Of a stretch of DNA of 64,000 nucleotides, positions 44,029 to 54,691 are shown piece after piece. Position numbers and translations under genes: made by a program. The stretch is from Gamarada debralockiae. Lineage: Eukaryota > Ascomycota > Leotiomycetes > Helotiales > Hyphodiscaceae. The stretch covers positions 1 to 64,000 of the forward strand of contig NXFV01001453.1 of NCBI GenBank assembly GCA_002803225.1, written 5' to 3'. The first letter of the stretch is position 1; every line of letters starts with the position of its first letter. Under the pieces are notes generated by a model that did no database searches, was not told the origin of the DNA, and was given only the letters and a program-made list of their open reading frames with translations.

Positions 44029-44562
44029 ATGTATGAACAATCGGATTCCCAATACCACTACCATCAAGATCCTGCGCAAACTCAACCATATTACCCGCCT
44101 CCTCCATCATCGCCGCGTTCACCAGCGCCATCAGGCTACCAACCATACTATCAAACTACCCCTTATCCTCCGACCGAACCCCCCAGTGGTTCAAACTACA
44201 CCAACCAACCATACCCCTCACAATACCCCTCCCCTTCCGCCGCGCTCTCACCATCCTCATCCTCAACCGACCCAGAACTAAAGCGCATCCGCAACACAGC
44301 GGCGAGCGCACGCTTCCGAGCGAAAAAGAAACGGCGCGAAGCCTCACTCGAGCGCAATGCAAAGGAGAAGCGAGAGGCATTGGAGAGATTGGAGGAGAGA
44401 ATAAGGGAGTTAGAGGCCGAGAATCAGTTTTTGAAAGGATTGATATTTGATAAGGAGAAGTTGGATGGGGTGAAGAGTGAGTTGGAACGGGTTAGAGCGC
44501 TGAAGAGGGGGTTAGAGATGGAAGGTGGTGAAGGAGAAAGGGATGATGGTGTTGGTACATAA
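44029..44562 (+). CDS. bZIP transcription factor of CYS3/MetR type
   Basis: A single exon of 177 aa. Residues 1-80 are Pro/Tyr/Ser/Gln-rich (activation-type, disordered). The basic region (about 83-104) has the N-x7-R signature within RIRNTAASARFRAKKKRRE, the form found in the Neurospora CYS3 / Aspergillus MetR family that activates sulfur-assimilation genes. A leucine zipper follows (LERLEERIRELEAENQFLKGLI), with a short charged tail. Its proximity to a methionine-permease-like gene whose promoter carries a CYS3-type site supports a role in sulfur or methionine regulation, by inference. It is shorter than typical CYS3/MetR (about 230-290 aa), so it may be a paralogue rather than the main regulator. 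Confidence 0.9.
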   Translation: MYEQSDSQYHYHQDPAQTQPYYPPPPSSPRSPAPSGYQPYYQTTPYPPTEPPSGSNYTNQPYPSQYPSPSAALSPSSSSTDPELKRIRNTAASARFRAKKKRREASLERNAKEKREALERLEERIRELEAENQFLKGLIFDKEKLDGVKSELERVRALKRGLEMEGGEGERDDGVGT

Positions 44563-44855
44563 GTTTTCAATCGTTGAAGTGCGGTGGAAGAATAGCCGGT
44601 TTGCTATTGGGAGGGTTGTGTTGCTTTGGGTTTTGCATGACAGACGGGGTTATTTGACGGACATAATGGGGCCAAGGCACTGGCCTTATATAGAGGACAG
44701 GAGGAAGTAGAGTACATCCGTCACGGTTGAGGTTTCACAGCCTGTATCAGCATCACTGGATTCAATTTTCCAATATGATTGCAGGTTTCCTTCGCAATCA
44801 TCAATTTCTATCCTCCAGCCCAGAAGTCACAAGCCCAATGCATTTGTACCAGGTA

Positions 44856-46705
44856 TTATCTCTTGCGATCCCTGCTACAGTCAGTAAAGGTCTTACGACT
44901 TCGGATTAGGGGCTAGACTTACGTGCTCAGCCGTCTTGAGAGTAACTGCAGTCCCTTGTCATTATCCGCCTCTCTACTAGCTCTCTCTAACGCCTGCGCT
45001 CGTCCTTCCTCGCTCTGTCTCGTGACCTCTTCATGACTGGGTGGTAATCTCTCGTTCTGCAAATCGACCTTTCGTGCATCTTCGAAACTGCTGATGGCGT
45101 TCTTGATACCCTCCGCACCAAGCATCAATGTTCCAGCGGGAAGTCTGCCACCAGAAGCAGTCTTCAATTCCGTGACTCTCTCGGACTCCTCCCGCAAGAC
45201 TTGGAATACACGTGAAAGACGACCAATGGCAAGGATCTTGTTCTTGATCGCTCTTCGCTTGTACTCGATTGACTCGGGGTCCATCGAAGCAGCGATAGGG
45301 GGGGATACGGGTCCTGGTGAAACGGTTGAAGGTGTGGAATCGTCTTTGAGTTCGTCTTCGGAACAAGTGCTCAAGATCGCGATCAGCATGTCGGTGATCT
45401 TCTCGCCAACGAAGGGGAGAGACCATGTGAAGACGTCCATGAAGTTTGGTAGCCAGTAAGGATGTGGGGTGCAGTTGAATTGTCTGATGTTCATGACATT
45501 GTTCTCGTATTTCAGAACAGCGGCCTTGTTGTTGTAGACGTCGAGGTAGTTGGGTGCAGAGAAGATGGTCATGACACTGGGGAATCCTGTTGTTCGAGTC
45601 TTGCGATACATTCGGTATCCAGCATCTTGAGCCTCGTGCGCGCGAATGATTGAAAGCAGATTATTCTTCTCCAGGAAATTGCATGCAGCAGGATATGAAA
45701 AGAAGTAAGAGCAACCGCGAACGTGATTGTGAACGAAGTATTCTGAAGTCTTCTCTTGGCCAAACTCTTCCAATGGGTCGGCCCAAAGAATATCGCACAT
45801 GAGACCGTGAGTAGGCGGTTCACGGAATCGGTCAATCTGTAATTGTCAGCGAAGGCCCTTTCATGGTCTAGGGCTTACGTACGTTCTTCAGGTCATCCAA
45901 AGTATGTAACTCCGGGCTCAATCCTCCGTGAATGCACAAGAACTGCTTGTTCATTATCGCAGCCAATGGTAGAGCGCAGAAGGACTCCATGCATGCCTCA
46001 TAGACCTTCTCGGAGTACTTGTGCTTGCACTCGAGCTTGAATGTAAAGTAGTCGGTCAAATGTCTGCACTCGTGATTTCCTCGGAGAAGCCATAAGGTGT
46101 TGGGATACCAGATCTTCAACGACCAAAGGTAAAGCACACATTCGATGCTGAAGTATCCTCGATCAACGTAATCTCCCAGGAACAGATATCTCGTCTCTGC
46201 GGGGTCGCCACCAACTTCGAATAACTTCATCAGATCGTAATATTGGCCGTGAACATCACCACAAACGGTAATTGGCGCATCCATCTCCAGAAGATTGGGT
46301 TCCTGCTTCAGCACCTTTGTTCCTTCTTCGATAATGTACAAGGCTTGCTCCTCCGTCAGACGTCCTTCTCGGTAGAAGTGTTGCTTCAGGAATTGGAGAT
46401 TGGGTTTTGAAGGATTGTGTGGGGAGAAGAACTCTTGATCGGTTGGGGGACGCATTGCAGGTGCTTGAACATCTGGGAGGGGACAAGTCAGCTGGGATCC
46501 CTCTACGTGAACTCGCTTGATTGGAATAGGGGCGCGTACCTTTGCAGACTCTCTCCATTGTGCTGACTTGGGTGCCATCTTCCATGGTGTGAAGAGTGAA
46601 GTCGATCTCCGGGACTGGCTTCTTTTGGTGAATGGCGCGCAGGGCATTGTCGACCTGGACTCTGTTCCCAATGCCGTCAGGCAGTTGAGTATTTTCTCCG
46701 TCCAT
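44856..46705 (-). CDS. cnaA: Calcineurin A, catalytic subunit of Ca2+/calmodulin-dependent protein phosphatase
   Basis: A Ser/Thr phosphatase of the calcium-calcineurin-CRZ1 pathway; it needs calcineurin B and calmodulin. Exons 46705-46540, 46472-45883 and 45836-44923 join in frame. Metallophosphatase motifs are [32 protein letters not shown] and [12 protein letters not shown]-terminal to them are the calmodulin-binding-type helix ([21 protein letters not shown]) and the autoinhibitory region ([26 protein letters not shown], shown in parts). Reading straight on gives a stop just after LLSRRLST (end 44919, 557 aa). However, a perfect GTAAGT donor sits at that point (44922). A CTGAC branch and TAG/CAG acceptors near 44875 would add a last exon of a few residues ending at 44856; either version is functional in outline. 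Start MDGENTQL is the first Met before the conserved DNALRAI segment. Confidence 0.95.
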
Positions 46706-47450
46706 GATCGCGAGCTTGGTGCGAAACGAAGAACGTCGTTCTGCCTCGTTGACTCGATTTCAACACTTGCGCGATGATACGGGGAGGTATTTCTGCTTGA
46801 ATGAAGGGTCCTGGGGGGGTTTTTACGTGTGTTGATTTGGGCAGCTGTGAGGCACACGCGCAGGTCGTCGACGAGGTTAAGGTTGGTGAGCGCAAGAAAA
46901 GACAGTTGATGATTCGCGATATCGTCAAATATTATGTGCGAGAATCGATTTTAATATTCGTCAAGTCGTGAAGTGCCCAAGTTATCGTCGTTGTCTCTTG
47001 TGGGGGCGTAGGGCTGAGAGGTTGATGTGTTGGTGGGAGAGAAAGTGAAATGCGATGCGGCGGCGAGAGGACCTGGGCCTGTCGAGTTGACTTGCCAGTA
47101 AAACTGGTTTAGCGTGGGTGATGATTGATGGTTTTGGGGGGAAGCCAACGAGGGGTTCAGGAGACAGCCGAGAGACCCAAGCAGAGACAGGACCCTTTGA
47201 GCACCAGCCACAATCACAACATAAACTCGAAGCCACAAAAGTGTGTCCAAGCCTACGAAACTATCAGTCGTTCACGAGATAATCAACAATCGAAGACGTC
47301 CTACAAGTCCGTACAAAGCCAAGTCTAGCAAGGAGCAAGGCTACAGCTTCCCACAAGATCCCCGAAGCAAGTCCGGAATCCCTTGAAGCCCATTCAACGA
47401 TCCGGGACCTTACCGGATCTCGTTTCCTCAATCTATATCTTCGAAGATGC
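46706..47450. promoter_or_regulatory. Divergent promoter region, calcineurin A / conserved fungal gene
   Basis: About 750 bp between divergent genes. No recognised site. The right part probably contains 5' UTR of the downstream gene, possibly with an intron ending at the CATCACAG near 47512. Confidence 0.4.
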
Positions 47451-48047
47451 ATGATAATCGTTCGTTCCATTCCAACTCCTTCGATCAACCCACAAGCTAA
47501 CTACATCACAGGCTCTCACCCTCTGCTGGTGCAAGTTCCATTAACAGTATCGCCCTTCGTGTCTCTGCCCACCTCAACTACTCTCCCATACACTTACAAA
47601 ACCCTCCCCTCGACATTACCACAATCATCAACGGGAACCGCAACGGCAGAGGAGAAGGCGCAATACGTCGTCTCAGCATCCGGTCACGCAGCACACCCAG
47701 ACGAGATAATCGCATCATGTAAGGCGTTACAAGCATACATACAGAAGGTTCAGGATGATGCGGATAAGGAGTTGAAGGCATGGCAAGACGCGATAGATGC
47801 AAGAGAGCTGGCCGAGAAGAGAAGGGTAGCTCCTGGATGGCTGGACAGTGATGCGAGGATATTGGAGCCGGAGAGGAAGACGGCTACGCATACAGGAGGA
47901 ACGGAAATGGGTCAGAGGAATCTTATGCATGCTAGTGTATCGCCGGATGATGCTTCAGGGCTGCGGCATACACCTGTGGCGGCTCCGAATGGGGAGGCTG
48001 ATGAACTTGATAGAGCTTTTGGTGGACTGGGCATTAATAAGTCATGA
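47451..48047 (+). CDS. Conserved fungal protein of unknown function, 198 aa
   Basis: The central region looks like a conserved ascomycete family: HPLLVQVPLTVSPFVSLP, PYTYKTLPSTLP, then ATAEEKAQYVVSASGHAAH, PDEIIASCKALQAYI, a helical/coiled segment to about residue 120 (DADKELKAWQDAIDARELAEKRR) and VAPGWLDSDARILEP. The C-terminus is low complexity, ending RAFGGLGINKS. No catalytic motif is visible. The first 20 residues (MIIVRSIPTPS...) precede a possible CATCACAG acceptor, so the true N-terminus may come from an upstream exon. It is transcribed divergently from calcineurin A. Confidence 0.75.
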   Translation: MIIVRSIPTPSINPQANYITGSHPLLVQVPLTVSPFVSLPTSTTLPYTYKTLPSTLPQSSTGTATAEEKAQYVVSASGHAAHPDEIIASCKALQAYIQKVQDDADKELKAWQDAIDARELAEKRRVAPGWLDSDARILEPERKTATHTGGTEMGQRNLMHASVSPDDASGLRHTPVAAPNGEADELDRAFGGLGINKS

Positions 48048-48091
48048 ATGAAATAAATAAATAAAGCAATCTTACAAGTCCTGCGTTGTGA

Positions 48092-50170
48092 ATGAAGCTG
48101 TTGTCTAGAATGCCATCTGGTGGTTATCTTGCGTTATCTTGCCCTATATTTAAGGCATGCTATTCTCCAGTGACCTCAACTTTCTCAACCTCCAGTTTTT
48201 CTTCCTCTCCGAGCATCAGAATGCCTCCGCGATTGCCACGGATACCAATTGGCCCATCTAGGATCGCTCGAGTGTCAAGAGTCCCCAAATCTCAGCAAAT
48301 ATGTCCAGTATGCTCCATTTCTCGAACTCTGCGCCCTACATCTTCGAAAAGACCTCCACCACACCGAATACGTTCTCGACAGCAATCGAATATAGCCAGC
48401 GCATCGGCGTCTAATGGAGGAGCTCCAATTCGTCTCATAAACCCCCGACTAGAGCTCCGCGATGCTCTAGCCGATCTTCAGAAGCAAGCAGGGAATTACG
48501 TCAACATTTCGAGACTACAACTCGCGTTGCGAGGCTTGGACCAAGCTCCTGGGCAGGAGACAATACGGATTGCGCTGCTGGGGTGGGGAGACGCTGATGC
48601 AAATTCCCTGAAGCTGGCAAAGGATCTCTTGAGGTTACTGATCGCAGATCCGTTGAAGGCGGAGGAGGAATGGGAACGGCTTCTCACGGACGACGAAAGC
48701 AAACCATTTCTCTTGAAGGTTGGTCACAATGGTGCAGAAGGGCTGTCGCAGAGTAACTCGCTGGTTCAAGAGCTGGATGTCTCCTCTCCGATGTTGAACG
48801 GACATAAGCTGGAGATCTTGGTGCTGGATATGGATCCTCCTTCCGCTGCGGCTATCAACAGCAATGAAGATTATACGAATCTACTGCTGGTGCCTACGAT
48901 GCGGATTCCAACTTCAAGTACAGGGAGATATACACTAGTTACGACACCCGTTCACAAATCTCTTATTGTTGCGGATGGTATTTCTGGTGCAGCAGCTGTA
49001 CAGACACATCCGCTTGAGTTGGGACTCGGTCTCACTGAAGCTGCGGTCAATCTTCGTTCCATCCACCCAGACGACAAACACTCGTTTCGGTACCAAGTGG
49101 TCGATATCGAGAAAGGCTCCGCAGCTCTCAAATCTTTTCGACAGAGCGTTGACAACGCAATGACCTATGAGCAAGATTGGTTCGCCAGTGGCATCCCTCA
49201 GTTGTTGGAGTGGTTCAAAGACGGCACTGCCCCAGTGGATGGATCGATGAAAGCGCCACTGCGGGGTTTAATAAAGACTCTCTTGACAAATACTGGCGGG
49301 ACGATCCGCGACGAGGAGGTACGGCGATTGAGCATGGCGCTCTCAGCAAAAGTGTCATCCTCGAAGGCGGACTCGTTACACCAAGGTCTTGCACAATGGG
49401 CCGAACGAGCTCATACAGAACTTCGTGATTCCCTCGATATTGCATTCAACGGACGGCGGTGGCAGAAACTGGGCTGGTGGAAGCTTTTCTGGCGAGTAGA
49501 CGATGTGTCCATGATCGCAACTGATATCCTAAATCAGCGATTTTTGACCGATGCGGAAAGAGAGGTCATCTACCTTGCGGGAGTCATTGATGAAGCCCTC
49601 AGCAACGACGCTCCTGTCACGTTCGACAAGAATTGGGCATACAAGCCTGTTGTCGAGGAGGAGAAGACGGGCATTCTGACGCATGCCCCTCCGCCGAAAA
49701 TCCAGGACCTGATCGAGACCAAGGACGATTCACCAAAGAAAATCAAGCCACAACCATGGCCACTCGAGATACCCATGACCAGAGCATTGCTTGCCACGGA
49801 AACGATTCCTGCGCTTCAAGCATTGGCACAGAAACTGGTTCTTCAAACCCTCACTACATCTACGTTCAGCACAGCTTTCGCAGGTCTCATTTATGTCTCT
49901 ACTCTATCCACCTCTCTATATGAAGCAGGTGCAATTGCAGCTCTGGGAATTGTTTGGAGTTTGAGAAGGATGCAGGGAAAGTGGGAGACTGCGCGGAAGT
50001 TCTGGGAGGGTGAGGTGCGAGAGGAGGGTAGGAAGGCTGTACGCGGGGTGGAAAGTGTCGTCACAAATGCCCTCATACCAAAAGATAGACCTTTAGAAAG
50101 TGCCGAGGAGCTTGAGGAGGCAAAGGATGCTCTCAAGAAGGCTGAGGCTGCTCTTGTGGCATGTAAATAG
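48092..50170 (+). CDS. Mitochondrial Mmc1-like protein
   Basis: A single exon of 692 aa. The N-terminus is Ser/Arg/Pro-rich and lacks acidic residues (STFSTSSFSSSPSIRMPPRL, RIARVSRVPKSQQICPVC), typical of a mitochondrial presequence. Then come a degraded P-loop-like region (IRIALLGWGDADANSLKLAK), an Mmc1-type C-terminal region (WWKLFWRVDDVSMIATDIL, AEREVIYLAGVIDEAL) and two hydrophobic helices near residues 600-640 (TFSTAFAGLIYVSTL, GAIAALGIVWSLRRMQGKW). The ending is a Lys/Glu/Ala-rich coiled coil. The region lacking a proper GKS/T motif fits the divergent dynamin-like proteins of the fungal mitochondrial inner membrane. The name is a recollection of the family from sequence, not a search result. 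The start may be the Met at 48092 or a Met 42 codons later. Confidence 0.72.
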   Translation: MKLLSRMPSGGYLALSCPIFKACYSPVTSTFSTSSFSSSPSIRMPPRLPRIPIGPSRIARVSRVPKSQQICPVCSISRTLRPTSSKRPPPHRIRSRQQSNIASASASNGGAPIRLINPRLELRDALADLQKQAGNYVNISRLQLALRGLDQAPGQETIRIALLGWGDADANSLKLAKDLLRLLIADPLKAEEEWERLLTDDESKPFLLKVGHNGAEGLSQSNSLVQELDVSSPMLNGHKLEILVLDMDPPSAAAINSNEDYTNLLLVPTMRIPTSSTGRYTLVTTPVHKSLIVADGISGAAAVQTHPLELGLGLTEAAVNLRSIHPDDKHSFRYQVVDIEKGSAALKSFRQSVDNAMTYEQDWFASGIPQLLEWFKDGTAPVDGSMKAPLRGLIKTLLTNTGGTIRDEEVRRLSMALSAKVSSSKADSLHQGLAQWAERAHTELRDSLDIAFNGRRWQKLGWWKLFWRVDDVSMIATDILNQRFLTDAEREVIYLAGVIDEALSNDAPVTFDKNWAYKPVVEEEKTGILTHAPPPKIQDLIETKDDSPKKIKPQPWPLEIPMTRALLATETIPALQALAQKLVLQTLTTSTFSTAFAGLIYVSTLSTSLYEAGAIAALGIVWSLRRMQGKWETARKFWEGEVREEGRKAVRGVESVVTNALIPKDRPLESAEELEEAKDALKKAEAALVACK

Positions 50171-50541
50171 TGTAACAACAAAGATTTAATGAAATACCTT
50201 CCTGAAGCCTTCGAGGTGAAAGCCTTTGTCTTGGTCAGGATATGTCAAGATGGAGATCCTAACAACTCATACGGTGAAAGGAGGACCGAGTTAGACAGAG
50301 GCCTTGACTTCCAGGGGTTCTAACGCTTTGGGGGTTTTCAAAGTCAAGGGGTATCACGTGCCGTTTGAGGCGGCGCTAGTGAACCTCAGCGTTCTCCAGA
50401 AAATCAGGGATCATCGTCCTCAACTTTCAACTTTGTCTGATCTGTCCAATCTCACACAACGACACAACCTCTATTCACCGCTTGCCACTTTTCCTTTGTT
50501 TATATCCGTGAATCAAAATTCCCCATAAGTTTGAACCCGTT

Positions 50542-51399
50542 ATGGCATCAGACATAGCAGGAAATGCAGTAGGTGACATACCGTCCTCGTCCGAGCATGA
50601 CCCCAGACCTGCCAGAGACGCGAACTTGGTGGCCGAGCATGGTGGAAGTGATGGTGCCGTGTCAGTGGCAGACGGGGAGACCTCGGTGAAGAACACTAAG
50701 AGCAATGGCGAAGTGAAGAGTTCTGAAAACAGCACGGGCTTGGCGGAAGAAGGGGAAGTCGACGAGCGATCAAGCAAAGACGGGAGCGCAGAAGCCCCCC
50801 CCTTACCAGACGAAGCGATCCCCCCACTTCCTTCAGAGCCTCCCCCAGCAGTGGTCGAACAAGATGACGGATGGGCACCAATATGGGAGGAGTCAGCGCA
50901 AGCATTCTACTTTTACAACCGCTTCACCGGTGCAACGCAATGGACCAACCCTCGAGTTCCCGAAGCATCCGCACCAGGTGCTGAAGCTCCCTCCGCCCAA
51001 AAACCTCCCGCTAGTCGACCAGCAGGCGGTTACGACCCCGCGATCCACGGCGACTACGATCCTACAGCCTGGTACGCTCAACCCTCAGAACCCGAGGCCT
51101 CCGCACAGAATGCACAACAAGATCCCGCAGCAGCATACGCAGCCACGGCAGCATTCAATCGCTTCACTGGCCGATTTCAGAATCCCGATTTAGCGCCAGA
51201 GAACTTCAACGATGAGAATAAGAGCAAGCGGCAGATGAACGCGTTCTTTGATGTGGATGCTGCGGCGAATAGTCATGATGGACGGAGTTTGAAGGAGGAG
51301 AGGAGTGGGAAGAAGTTGACGAAGGCGGAGTTGAAGAAGTTTAAGGAGAAACGGAAGGCGAAGAAAGAGGAAAAGAGGAAGGCTTGGTTGCGGGATTGA
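50542..51399 (+). CDS. WW-domain protein, 285 aa
   Basis: One WW domain at about residues 110-140 (GWAPIWEESAQAFYFYNRFTGATQW, then TNP) binds proline-rich partners. The N-terminal 100 residues are acidic and disordered. After the WW domain come GGYDPAIHGDYDPTAWY and an FNRFTGRFQ repeat of the NRFTG motif. A C-terminal block (NEDNK-like SKRQMNAFFDVDAAANSHDGRS) leads to a highly basic Lys/Glu helix ending KRKAWLRD, probably nuclear. The overall plan resembles fungal splicing-associated WW proteins; the partner is unknown. The start MASDIAGN is the first Met after several stops. Confidence 0.85.
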   Translation: MASDIAGNAVGDIPSSSEHDPRPARDANLVAEHGGSDGAVSVADGETSVKNTKSNGEVKSSENSTGLAEEGEVDERSSKDGSAEAPPLPDEAIPPLPSEPPPAVVEQDDGWAPIWEESAQAFYFYNRFTGATQWTNPRVPEASAPGAEAPSAQKPPASRPAGGYDPAIHGDYDPTAWYAQPSEPEASAQNAQQDPAAAYAATAAFNRFTGRFQNPDLAPENFNDENKSKRQMNAFFDVDAAANSHDGRSLKEERSGKKLTKAELKKFKEKRKAKKEEKRKAWLRD

Positions 51400-52496
51400 G
51401 TTGGGGTGTTTGGATGGAATGGAGGAATGGAAAATATACCATGGGATTGGAGCATTGCATGGCGTTTTGTGGATATGATCTACTTTTAGGGGAGTTGGCG
51501 GTCTTGCATATGGGGAGGTGAAACTGCACGAGGCGCTGACTGCATTGTGACGGCGTGGGCTTGATTGAACGATTGAGCACCGAATAGACAGACTTCCCAA
51601 TATATCCTTCCTTATTTGATCAGTGAAGTTCAGCTCTCAACTTTCAAATTCTGGCCTGGCAAGGCCGACTTCCACAAAGGCTTAGTCTCAGCCGTACTTG
51701 GGAAGTCCCAGGTCTTTCAAACTCTGACACCTCTGACGAAGCCCGGAGACATTTGGTGGAAAAATGTTTCTTCTGCTGAAGTCGATCTTGAGTCTTTCAA
51801 TTTAAACTCTCGGATCTCCCGGCGGTGGATAAATCCAAATGCTTAATTTTAACACTGCGGATCAACGATGCGGGGATAGTTTGCTTGCGTAGGCTAATTA
51901 CCAATCCCCGCACAGATTGTCGGGGAGAATGCATTTAGACTCGAAATTTCGGTGTATTTCATTGAAAGTTCAAGATCAAACGTTACGATCCCAAGGGGTA
52001 AACCTGAGTATTGGGCGGACAAGTTAATATTTTAGCCTGGATGGTCGAGATATTGACAAGCTTTCCCTACATTCACAATATGACAAATGGAGGAGCGGTT
52101 TCCGAGCACCTTTATTGCTCATTGACGCTCAAGCTCTTCGCCTGGCATTTGCTGATCCTGGATGAAGTCAAGTGGCTTGAGTTTTATAGATCGACCTCGT
52201 ATGACAACATTTCAAGAGAAGGGGAAACTCGTACTTGTACTTAGTACAAAGTGAACAAATTGTGAGAGCGGCGAGATATTCTGCGAGATGTAGCGGATCA
52301 GCGGAGCAAATACAGACACAATGATGTTTTATTCCTTCACATGGCATGAGAGAATGAAAGAGAGTGCAACAACCCGTAAATCAGGATCTACAAAATTTAT
52401 TTTCTATAAAACGACTCTCGAGGACGGCAACTTAAGTCTTCAGAGCTCCCAGACAAAGACCTCAAAACTTCAAATTCCGAAGAAGTCCTTTCGAAC
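51400..52496. other. Intergenic interval
   Basis: No supported ORF. It holds the 3' flank of the WW gene and the former promoter of the CE15 gene. Confidence 0.5.
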
Positions 52497-53907
52497 ATGA
52501 AGATCACAGTATCATTGCTCCTATTTGCCATTCCTGCGCTTTCCTGTCCCCAATTATCAGGACACACTCTGTGCCTCGCTGGAAAAGGAAACCTAGAACT
52601 TGGCTGCTGACCTACGACACAGAATACGAGCCCTCCTGTCCTCCACTCCGAGATAACCTGCATCTGTACAACATCAGCAGACTACCCGATCCCTTCCATA
52701 CCTTTGCTGTCGCTCCCGTTACTACGAAATAGGAATGGCAATGCCGTCAACAAGAAGTCAGGGAACTCCTCCAACGCTACGAACTCGGGACCAAGCCTCC
52801 CAGACCTACCAAAATCATATCGACCTTCTCCGATGGCAGTCTTAACATCACCAGTGCGGAAGCCAGTACATCCATCACATTCACCGTCTTGATCTCATAC
52901 CCTGCCTACGAAACAGCTCCCTACCCTGCCTTCTTCGCCTTCGATGGACTCAGCATCCCACAACCCGAAGGCGTAGCCGTCATAACCTTCAGTGGGTAAT
53001 TCTCGGAGCATTGATTTCCAGATTTCCATGAGTGCTACTCCCAGCTTCACCCCCACTGGGTATATCTTTGGAGTCTGAAACTTATCAAATCCGCTGAGCT
53101 CTAATCTTTCACCTCTGTTGGGCAATTGTAATTGCTGACACCGAAATTTTGACAGTCAACGACAACATGGCCCTCAAAAACGACGCCACCAGCCGTGAAA
53201 TCGGGCAATTCTACGAGCTGTACGGAACGAACGCCACAGCGAGCGCCATGATGGCATGGGCTTGGGGTGTGAGCCGCATCATCGACGCTCTGGAAATGAC
53301 GCCAGCTACGAATATCAATACACAACGACTGGGTGTGACTGGATGCTCGCGCAACAGCAAAGGAGCCTTAGTGGCGGGTGCATTCGACGAGCGCATCGCA
53401 CTTACGATCCCTCAAGAGTCCGGATCCAGTGGCTCGGCTTGTTGGCGATTGTCGGATTACATGCTAGCCCAAGGGCAAATCGTTCAAACAGCTTCGGAAA
53501 TTGTCCAAGAAAACGTATGGCTTTCCGAAGAATTCGCCAACTACTCCACGCGCGTGGATCTCCTACCATTCGATCACCACATGCTCGCCGGCCTAGTCGC
53601 TCTTCGAAGCTTGTTCGTCATTGAGAACACGGCATACCTTTGGCTGGGGCCTTGGAGTTGTTATGGCAGTATGAAAACCGCCAATAAGATCTGGCAGGCT
53701 TTGGGGATCCCGGACAATATGGGCTTCTCGCAACTTGGAGGACATCTTCATTGTGAGTTTCCCGCTGCTCAGCAGGCCAATTTGACAGCTTTTGTGAACA
53801 AGTTCTTATTGGATATGCCAGTGGATACGGCTATCATGAATACTGATGTCTCCACCACATTCTCTGTGAGTTATTGGGATCCTTGGATGGTTCCGAGACT
53901 TTGGTGA
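52497..53907 (+). pseudogene. CE15 glucuronoyl-esterase-like gene, disrupted near the N-terminus
   Basis: Secreted esterase family cleaving lignin-glucuronoxylan ester bonds. An N-terminal signal peptide is visible (MKITVSLLLFAIPALSC, from 52497), but the frame ends in TGA at 52608-52610. The next segment is in another frame (CPPLRDNLHLYNISRLPDPF) and carries TAG at 52730-52732 before EWQCRQQEVRELLQRYELGT. From there to the stop the gene is intact: it passes through VITF, an intron 52992-53155 (GTGGGT to GACAG) and NDNMALKNDATSRE. The catalytic Ser is in GCSRNSKGA (the family usually has GCSRxG), Glu in IPQESGS and His in GGHLHCEFP. Nonsense plus frameshift suggest pseudogenisation; an unusual 5' exon structure cannot be excluded. 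Confidence 0.8.
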
Positions 53908-54691
53908 GGAAACCACTTGTGGTTTGTGCAGCGAGATCTTGGATGTGGCTTGCTGGCTGTCGGCTGTTGGCTGTTAGGATTCGAGACCGCTTGGTGCAAG
54001 ATTTGGGCTCACTTAAAATGGGGTACTTCCTGAAATACTCAGTCGTTACTCGGAAACGAAGAGATACTTTGAATCGTTCGATCTCTTTGAACATTTCAGC
54101 TTTTCCCTTTAATTCAGCGCAGTGACTATCCTTGATATCGGGAATCACCACCCAACACACAAGTGCGTCGATGTCTTTTGTCGTTCAGTTGGAGTCGACT
54201 GAATTGAGATGCTGACGTTTGAGGGTGCGGGGTACGGACACCTCTCATGAATGCGGGGTAAAGTAACGTCAGTCGCATTTCGCAGCAATAAGAAAGCTTC
54301 GTCCGCAAACATCAGATGCAAGCATGCAGAAAAGCTCGAGTAGAATGACGGTCAGCTTACCCTCGTCTCGTAATACGTGCAAATTACGGTAGAACGTCGC
54401 TCCCTGACCCCTGAAGCTAATGTAACAATAATTTATTTAGGGCCAGGATGCCAAGATTATTCAGCACAAGACCGAATCAAACTGCCGTGCTCGTACGCTC
54501 CGAAGCAAATAGCTTCCTACAATGGAAGAGATCTTCTAGGGCTGCGAACAGCTTGCAGCTCTCCTTGGAGCGGCCAATCCTTTAAGTGTAACATGGAAGG
54601 TACAGATCTTTGAATTCCAGAAAAGTTGCTGGTTCCCCCAAACTTTTAACGTCTATTAATTGCGCCAGAAATTTGAATCTCGCTCTCAATT
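53908..54691. other. Intergenic interval
   Basis: No supported ORF; contains the aspartic-protease promoter. Confidence 0.5.
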
